A stretch of DNA of 64,000 nucleotides, taken from Toxorhynchites rutilus septentrionalis. Lineage: Eukaryota > Arthropoda > Insecta > Diptera > Culicidae. The position numbers were made by a program, and so were the translations under genes. Shown one piece after another: positions 57,766 through 64,000 of this stretch; position 1 is the first letter of the stretch, and each line of letters starts with the position of its first letter. The DNA lies in the NCBI RefSeq assembly GCF_029784135.1, contig NC_073745.1, forward strand, positions 238,565,164 to 238,629,163, written 5' to 3'. The notes under the pieces were generated by a model. It saw nothing but the letters and a program-made list of their open reading frames with translations, was not told where the DNA came from and did not search any database.

Positions 57766-58932
57766 GGAGATTATGTCCAAGATACGACCGCGTTGTTGAC
57801 GTAGAACTACGCTGTTATTCTATATAAGTCGCTTGTATATACCTTCGGATATTATTCTATAATGCTTTGGCGCATCTTAACGTCTGCTTCGCTATACTGT
57901 CAGTTTAATGCATTGATGCATTCTCAAAGGCACCAACGAAGCCCTTATGATGACGGAAAACAAACAATGTTAACTGTTTGGAAAAAGACTGAATTATGCC
58001 ACACAGCTTGTACTCTGCTGTAACACCCATCGATGCGAATTCGCTGATGAGTTTGTCAAGAGCGACCGCCTTCACCTCCAGCGGGGGGAGCTTGATTTTG
58101 GTTGCTGTCAGGGTAACGGCGTTTACATTTTCGACCGACGCGCCGAAATCGCCTACTTCGCTGTTGTTCGATGCGATGTCACACTCGCGAAGGCTCGGTT
58201 CAGTGCGAGCGCTTTTCACTGCATCAACATCGCGTGCATCATTAGATGACGCTTGCTTCGAAATTTCATTACTCCTGGCAATGCGTTCGTTTTTTGCAGG
58301 GCTCGAGCTTGCCTTCCTCTTCTTCTTGCTCATCACACACTACATGAAGCGTCCAATTTATGACGCGGAAAGAAAAACACACGATACGAATAACGCGAAA
58401 AACGATCAGAAAACCCAAACGACGATATCCACGTTGGATTACCACTGGTGGGGTCCAATCTTAGATCGAAGCACAGCGAAAGCAAAGTGAACTGGATTGC
58501 TCAACAGTCCGATGCCGAATGAAAGTTTACCTCAGCAAGATCCACTGTTTATACTCTAGGCAAGTATTCCCCTTCATTCTTCTACTTTTCCTTTGTTCAC
58601 GGAGACTTTAAATCCTACGATTTCCCCTCTGTTGGTCGTCGATAAGTTGCCCGTTATTGACAGCTCTGTTCGGAAAAGCACACAAATGGACAGAACAAAT
58701 ATATGGGAAAATGGAAACGCTTAAAGTTTTCATGAATTTTAACCATTTACAAACCAGGGGATTCTAATGTATAGCATATTAAAAAAATCTTAGGGAATTT
58801 CCGATTCGTTAAGTATGTTAATCGCCAAAATCCGGTTCGCGGTAAAAATAGTTATTAAAGTTAACTTTATTTCATAAAAACGTGACCTGTTTTCTGATTT
58901 GGCACCCTTAATGAAAGACGTAGTTCTTCGTC
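57766..58932 (+). mobile_element. DACG palindrome-end element carrying a protein-coding fragment
   Basis: The left end GGAGATTATGTCCAAGATAC (weak hairpin) is followed by GACCGCGTTGTTGACGTAGA; the right end is GACGTAGTTCTTCGTC (58917-58932), preceded by the same CGTGACCTGTTTTCTGATTT block as 46525 and 43044. Unlike its relatives it holds a 143-codon minus-strand frame and about 220 bp of upstream sequence (to near 58560), which interrupts the shared family sequence. Confidence 0.7.
57905..58336 (-). CDS. Partial Gag-like or other N-terminal coding fragment, uncertain
   Basis: The frame starts MMSKKKRKASSSPAKNERIA, a basic Ser/Lys-rich stretch. It continues through an acidic middle to KLPPLEVKAVALDKLISEFA and SMGVTAEYKLCGI, then apparently runs off into unrelated sequence (IQSFSKQ...FVGAFENASMH). 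A basic start followed by PPLEVK...LDKLISE...YKL is reminiscent of the N-terminal Gag part of jockey-type non-LTR elements, but the zinc knuckles that would confirm it are absent. An opposite-strand frame of 164 codons overlaps. If the reading is right, a 5' fragment of a retrotransposon was captured by a DNA element. The alternative is a fragment of a host gene. Confidence 0.35.
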   Translation of the reverse strand: MMSKKKRKASSSPAKNERIARSNEISKQASSNDARDVDAVKSARTEPSLRECDIASNNSEVGDFGASVENVNAVTLTATKIKLPPLEVKAVALDKLISEFASMGVTAEYKLCGIIQSFSKQLTLFVFRHHKGFVGAFENASMH

Positions 58933-59164
58933 AAAAAACTTTTTAAGTTAAACGGTTTCTTTTTGATTGAACATAATAATAATACAGAAAATGTACTAAG
59001 AGCTAGAAAATAATTAAGCAAGTAGCAGTTCGCAGTTATCATACCCCTTCCTTCATTAATCAAGGACATTTATGAGCTTGAGCTTGGGTAGACTGTACAA
59101 TTCGTAGTTGCTCTCCGTGATTGACCTGAACCAACAAAATTGCACAAAAAACACACAGAATGAC

Positions 59165-59465
59165 GCTTGGGACTAGCAAATCATTCTCGTTGTGCAATTT
59201 TCGGTGATTCGAGCCTTAAATGGTCAATAACGACGCCGGCCACGTCCGTACAGTCACCATGGGAAGGGAAGGAATGTTAGTATGATCGCCGTCGCCCGAA
59301 GGCCAGAAGGGTCGCTTCTATCGCGTGGTTCCCTAGCGAATATCATGGAAGGGATAGTTGTTAATGGGAAGAAGTAGAATCTGGATTCACTGTAGTAAGT
59401 GATGTAATTATGTAAACGATAACTTTCGATCAGTCGACGAAACAAAAACCCTAAAATCTCGTGTT
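59165..59465. repeat. Interspersed repeat R, copy 2
   Basis: Same ordered phrases as 47290-47765 (for example GCCCGAAGGCCAGAAGGGTC at 59292), with scattered differences and the same orientation. Confidence 0.75.
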
Positions 59466-59847
59466 ACCACACACAGTACAAATTATCTTTAGATATCCTG
59501 AGAAGGAAAACCAATAAATTTCATTGGAGTAACTGTATATTCTATTGTTTATCGCATGTATTTTTCATCGAAATTCAATCGCGATGAAGATCGCGGTGAA
59601 GAGTTTTCTTTAGAAAACCTGAGAAGGTAATCGAGAAAAATCTATATAATCTATAATTTATCGTACGTACCTTTCATCGAAATAACTCGACCCGATCACT
59701 ACATAGAACAGGTTCTTTGCTTTCACATTGAAGCGATGCGATGGAGACACTGAGTTGTTTATTCGTTCTTGAAAGTGTACATTAAAATTTCATGGAGCCG
59801 CGTGGTAATCAAATTTTAATATTTCGAATTTGATGGAGACGAAAATA
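59466..59847. other. Short direct duplication in unassigned sequence
   Basis: ATCCTGAGAAGGAAAACC (59494) through TTTTTCATCGAAA recurs at 59615-59690 as AACCTGAGAAGGTAATCG ... CTTTCATCGAAA. Copies are about 120 bp apart. No gene. Confidence 0.5.
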
Positions 59848-60472
59848 CACTGCGTTTCATAAATATAGAACCACTCCATTTTTCTGAGTTTCCAGAGATA
59901 TGTAAAATAGTATATAGTATCTAGTCACTCTTCTACAAGATTAACATCAATTTCACATCATTGATAATAAGTTTCTAATTCGTAGATCATCTTTAGGTCT
60001 CAATCAAATCAAATGGGGCTGTCTCGACCAAGCTGCGCCATGTTGTGTACCTTGTTCTACGCAGAGAATACTGCTCGTTCAAGCTCTCCAAATCATTCAT
60101 ACTACTTGTAAGCTGCATCTACTATTCGTACGATCACTCCTCATAAGTAAGCATAAGGTTTTGATTTGGTAATTTGGTAAATAAGCTGACCAGTCCAGAA
60201 TCTAAAGCCCCGGATTTCATGAATTGATGCCGAAATACTCAATTATTACGGTGTTTTTAATGAAAAAAGCAGTAAATGATTCTGAAATATTTCGTCGTAC
60301 TTCTGACTGTTCATTCGTGTTAATAAAAAGCTATCTGAACCGAGCCTTTCTGAGAAAATTCTCCTTATTCTCGCTATTATATTCTACACTATATACTTCA
60401 ATTCAACCGACTTCTTACATATCTCTGGAAACTCAGAAAAGTGGAGTGGTTCTATAGTTATGAAACGCAGTA
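59848..60472. mobile_element. Tc1/mariner-type MITE with ~58-bp inverted ends
   Basis: The left end starts CACTGCGTTTCATAAATATA and the inverted right end TACTGCGTTTCATAACTATA. Both continue GAACCACTCC and CTGAGTTTCCAGAGATATGT with very few mismatches. TA flanks each side (59846-59847, 60473-60474). 625 bp, and a 77-codon frame inside is not a transposase. Confidence 0.82.
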
Positions 60473-60666
60473 TATTAATACAGAGCAATTCCACGCCACG
60501 CTGACCCGACCTTCTTCGACTTTTTTTCAAGTTGGTACTCTTGATGGGATCTACCTTAAAACACTATTTTATATTTTATTTGGCCAATTTAAATTACGAC
60601 TCTGATCTTTACTTTGATTATTTACTTTTATTCATCGGACTATTGTCTACATGAAACTACTTAAAA

Positions 60667-62241
60667 TTATAAACTCCGTATATTCCCAATCCGTGCGAGA
60701 AATTGAGCAGAAGATTCTCCAAATTCAAATAGATCTTCAACAGTCGTAAACATACGAACCATAGCTGTGAGCGGTTCATTGTACCCGAAGGCCGTTCGAT
60801 GATATCGTGGTTGAAGCATAGTTCTAGTTCGTAATGGCCTCGGTGGCACTCGGATATCCAGCAACGAGAGGAGCCTCGAGCAATCGACCTTAGCATTCAG
60901 AAGCTTTGCAACAAAAACCGCTTGTTGATTCTTCCGTCGACGTTCCAAGGTATCCAACCTCAGCAAATTGCAGCGAACAGAATATGGTGGGGGATTTTGC
61001 GGATTGCGCCATGGTAAACTTCGTAATGCTATCCTGATGAACCTGCGCTGAACACGTTCGATCCTCAAGCTCCATGTTAACTGGTGAGGAAACCAGACCA
61101 CCGAAACATTTTCCAGGATTGGGCGTACCAGTGAGCAATGGAGAGCTTTCAGGCAATGGGGATCAGAGAAGTCTTTTAAGATTTTGGACACAAATCCAAG
61201 CTGACGATTTGCCTTGGTAATCAGAGCCGAGCGATGAAGGTTGAGCGTAAGTTTCTGGTCCATAAGAACACCTAGATCACTGAATTGATCGGTTCTTTGA
61301 AGAATTTCACCGTTTATGGTATAGTCGTAAGTGATTGGTTGTTTGATGCGAAAAAAAGACATTACCATGCATTCGAGAATACTGACCGTAAATTTGTTTC
61401 GACGGCACCATTCAGTAAATGTATCTAATAACGACTGAAGACGCATACAGTCCTCAGCAGTCCGCACGATAAAATACAACTTCAGATCATCAGCATATGC
61501 TAGTTTACAGCCATCTCCAAGTGCAAGCAATACATCGCTAAAATACAAAATGAACAGCAAGGGGCCAAGATTGCTACCCTGCGGCACACCCGACATATTC
61601 GTAAAACACGAGGAAGTAGTGGAATCCAATTTTACACGCAGACATCTGTCAGTCAAATATGAGCTAAGCCACGACGTGTCCCTTACTGACACGCCAAGTT
61701 TTAATCATTTTTCCAACAAGATATCATGGTTGATGGTGTCAAAGGCTGCTTCGAGGTCAGTATAGATGACATCTACTTGGGCCCCATTTTCCAATTGCTC
61801 AAAACAGGTCGTTGTAAAATTAATCACTAGAGATGTAACATTTGGTGCGCTCGAGAATGATGTTGCTCACAACAATTTCAAATAGTTTTGAAGCAGATGA
61901 AAGGTTGGTTATCCCTCTATAATTTTTCACGTCTCGTTTGTCTCCTTTTTTTATGAACCGGTACCATGAAAGACTCCTTCCAGACCCTAGGAAATTTAGA
62001 TTCCACGAAAGATTTGTTGAATATTTTACACAGTGGCTCAACAAGAGCTCCATTCGTACGGCAATATACGGCAGAAGGGATTCCTTTCTGGTCCAGGTGA
62101 AAATGTACATTTAATTTTCTTGATTGCATAAGTTACCATATTGTGCGTTATTTCCAAGGCATCAATGTTAACTAGATCCACCGGAACATCCGATACAGCC
62201 GAGACAAGGTCCTCCGGACTAATTAATTCAGAAGTAAACAC
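60667..62241 (-). pseudogene. Reverse transcriptase part of the non-LTR element
   Basis: Copies element RNA into DNA at a nicked target. The longest frame (61692 to TAA 60667-60669) has 341 codons with SGVPQGSNLGPLLFILY and LAYADDLKLY (YADD at 61486-61497), then the thumb region (HRSALITKANRQLGFVSKIL ... LVRPILENVSVVW). Just upstream in the same frame, past a TGA at 61705-61707, comes QVDVIYTDLEAAFDTINHDI, motif A with its catalytic Asp. Earlier fragments in other frames (KRDVKNYRGITNLSSASKLF, about 61940-61880, and KIKCTFSPGPERNPFCRILP near 62090) are the fingers. Between ...CYISSD and INFTTTCFEQ the usual QHGF...R block appears deleted, with a frameshift. At least three lesions, so no active protein. 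Confidence 0.88.
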
Positions 62242-62683
62242 TCGCCCACTGATGATTCAACATCATTTGAAAATATGCTGGGAGGTACAGTCGAATTTTT
62301 CCGTTTCGAGTTTACATAGCTCCAGAAGTTCTTTGGCCTTTCGCCTCAGATTAGTTTGAACTCGCAAAACGTACCATTTGATCTAAACTCAAAAGATTAC
62401 GATACTCGTTGCACGCCAAGTGGAAACTGCGTTTATTTGCCGATCAACGATTACGTAGAAGTCTGCGTTGCGAAGCATTCCGTTTCCGTTTCAATTTCCG
62501 CAACTGCCGGGTGCTCCAGGCAGGAGAAACAGTAGGTCGACGAGTTGGGACATTTGAATCCATCCAATTATTTAGCACGGCACACAACGTTTCAGCCATT
62601 TCGTCAACAATCAGTCCATCGAGAAGAGCATTAACGCCAGTCAGGAAATCAACTAGAGCATGGAAATCAATCTTGCTATAATC

Positions 62684-63511
62684 TTACGCAAGCTCGACAT
62701 TTTCATTCATATCTTGCGACGGTGCATCTTCGTCAATCAGAGGTGGAGAGGAGATGACAAGAGGCGGATGGTGAAGGTCAGCTGGCAGAAGTGACGAAAC
62801 GAATCTCGAGATTTCCACAAGCAAATCAGAGGAACAAAAGAACAAGTCGAGAATTCGCCCTATGTGGTTGCACTCAAGATTCCTTTGGCGCAAATTGAGG
62901 AAATCCATGTCATCAATCAACAGGGAGCTAGCCATTGATAACGGAACATAATTCACGGGCTGGATCAGGCCATCAGAACTACTCCAGGAAATTCCAGGTT
63001 GATTATAGTCACCGCATACTAACAAGAGATCGTCATCAGAGTCATTTTTCGCTAGTTCATCAATGGACGCAATATGCCCATTTAGTATATTGAGGTCCTT
63101 GCTCTTGTCTGGCGGAATATAAATTGCACACAGCAGTATCCGCTTGGATCCAATCGTAATCGATGCACACACTTGCTCTAACGTTTCCCCACTGGTTACA
63201 GTTATCCTGTTACTGATGGTGTACGGCGATTAGAACCCCTCCAAAACTCGATTTGTTGCTATTGTTACAGCTTCGGTCGCATCGGTGGACAGTATAGTTG
63301 TTACCAAAAAGCTGCCTCGAATTGATCGCATCGTAGAGCCCCGTCTCAGTTAAAATGATGACATCAAAATTGTAATCCAGGGTGTTGCAATAGAAATCGT
63401 CGATCTTGGTCCGTAGTCCGCGAACGTTTTGGAACTAGATCCATAAACCATCGCGGGTTTTGTTCTGCAACAAGCAATCATCAGGCGCAGGAATAATTGG
63501 TGAATGATATA
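62684..63511 (-). pseudogene. Endonuclease part of the non-LTR element
   Basis: Nicks target DNA to prime reverse transcription. Reading from 63511: YHSPIIPAPDDCLLQNKTRD, then (past a TAG) QNVRGLRTKIDDFYCNTLDY, NFDVIILTETGLYD and GGVLIAVHH, ending in a stop. After a frameshift near 63175 comes a 162-codon frame (63172-62684) with ILLCAIYIPP, LLLVCGDYNQPGISWSSSDG (the GDFN motif), IGRILDLFF and ADLHHPPLVI (the S/D-H motif region). The order N-V-R, T-E-T, GDYN, LDL and DLHHPP is that of apurinic-type LINE endonucleases. About 440 bp (62242-62683) separates it from the first clear RT piece, as expected for the linker. Confidence 0.82.
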
Positions 63512-63514
63512 GAC

Positions 63515-64000
63515 CAGGGATGGCCAAACGGTAGTCCGCGGTCTACCGGTCGCCCGCGTAGGTATTCCGAGGCGCCCGCTAGCTGGTCTAGGATACTGTC
63601 ACCTCCAAACGCAATGGATTAAATATATAATCCCATCTATTGCCGTGAATATTTTATAAGGTTTTTAAGCTAACCTTGATAAAACATATCAGTTGTAAGA
63701 GTAGATTTTTCTTCATTAATGTTTCCGTTCTAATATTTTCTTTAATACTTAGTTGATCGATTATAACTGGTAATAAAGCAAAAAATTCTCACTAGGAACA
63801 ATTTCAACAAAGTTTTCTCCAGGAATATCATTTGTTGAACGACCAATTGAAAATGCTGGAAACATCCGGTATAAGATTTCGAAAATCAATAGAAACCGAG
63901 TTTTAAGTCAGTATTGTAATTTTAATTTTAAAACTATGATAAGTAATGTGAATTAAATGTGCAGATTTATTTCAAGAAATATAGCCATGAATGAAGCAAC
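63515..64000 (+). mobile_element. Probable hAT-type element, left end only
   Basis: CAGGGATGGCCAAACGGTAG at 63515, followed by CCGCGGTCTACCGG, has the form of hAT terminal repeats (CAGGGNTGGCCAA...). It cuts the retrotransposon's coding sequence abruptly, which supports an insertion border. The remaining 430 bp is AT-rich with no recognisable frame. The other end lies outside the window, so the call cannot be closed. Confidence 0.45.

Larger units (their letters stand above)
60585..63514 (-). mobile_element. Non-LTR retrotransposon, CR1/jockey group, decayed
   Basis: About 2.9 kb on the minus strand. An apurinic-type endonuclease domain comes first, then reverse transcriptase, a 3' untranslated region of about 80 bp and an A-rich AATAAAATATAAAAT end near 60585. 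No RNase H domain follows. ORF1 and any 5' end are not visible: coding similarity runs up to 63514 and is cut by another element's end. Several frameshifts, a stop and a deletion make it non-autonomous. The exact clade cannot be settled by eye. Confidence 0.88.

Noticed and set aside
57996..58490. 164-codon plus-strand frame
   Set aside because: Opposite the 57905-58336 minus-strand frame, whose basic start and ordered motifs look more protein-like; a mirror effect of Ser/Ala-rich codons.
62409..62681. 90-codon plus-strand frame
   Set aside because: Lies opposite the linker between the endonuclease and reverse transcriptase of the non-LTR element.
1..64000. Endogenous viral sequence
   Set aside because: Checked the listed frames for polymerase, nucleoprotein and glycoprotein motifs of insect-associated viruses. 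The only polymerase motifs are the reverse transcriptase at 60667-62241, which is a non-LTR retrotransposon.

Overview
This is AT-rich eukaryotic DNA made almost entirely of transposable elements, their deletion derivatives, foldback repeats and old intergenic or intronic sequence. I find no complete host gene, no rRNA or tRNA gene, no CRISPR array and no bacterial-style operon. The families point to a dipteran, most likely a culicine mosquito: an ITmD37E-type mariner (a group described from mosquitoes), many short non-autonomous DNA transposons with TA, TTAA, TTA or 8-bp target duplications, and a CR1/jockey-group non-LTR retrotransposon. The species call is inference.

Layout. 1-4440: two reverse copies of an unclassified repeat that starts CTAGCTGACCCGGCA, then unassigned sequence. 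4440-10020: foldback family 'Z', broken by a 'GACGTAG' palindrome-end element (4595-5327), by unassigned GC-balanced DNA (6161-7540) and by a nearly intact 1.3-kb mariner (8348-9645). 11300-14423: two inverted-repeat elements. 18640-26240: further foldbacks, a hAT-type element with an 8-bp target duplication (21222-22914), and a complete CCGGCA-family element carrying seven 141-bp internal repeats. 31866-34212: a pogo-like deletion derivative, a mariner remnant and a foldback. 35331-37446: two palindrome-end elements meeting head to head, one with five 95-bp repeats. 38833-39790: a tandem array. 40124-43370: a large inverted repeat with arms near 0.9 kb and an unrecognised protein remnant, interrupted by another palindrome-end element. 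45248-46643: a Tc1/mariner-superfamily derivative interrupted by the same family. 46644-53195: nested foldbacks and MITEs. 56146-60472: piggyBac-like, palindrome-end and Tc1-like MITEs. 60585-63515: a decayed non-LTR retrotransposon on the minus strand. 63515-64000: a probable hAT end.

The coding matter is transposon enzyme. The mariner transposase (8500-9516) is full length except for one nonsense codon. The retrotransposon keeps endonuclease and reverse-transcriptase motifs but has frameshifts, a stop and a deletion. The rest are remnants whose mobility would have depended on enzymes supplied elsewhere.

The most interesting material is the family of elements (called DACG here) sharing the palindrome GACGTAG-NN-CTACGTC at one end. 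At the other end they carry a short hairpin whose two strands change together between copies, followed by GACCGCAT. Six members lie here and several hold variable arrays of a ~95-bp unit. Nested insertions give clear before-and-after sites for this and several other families.
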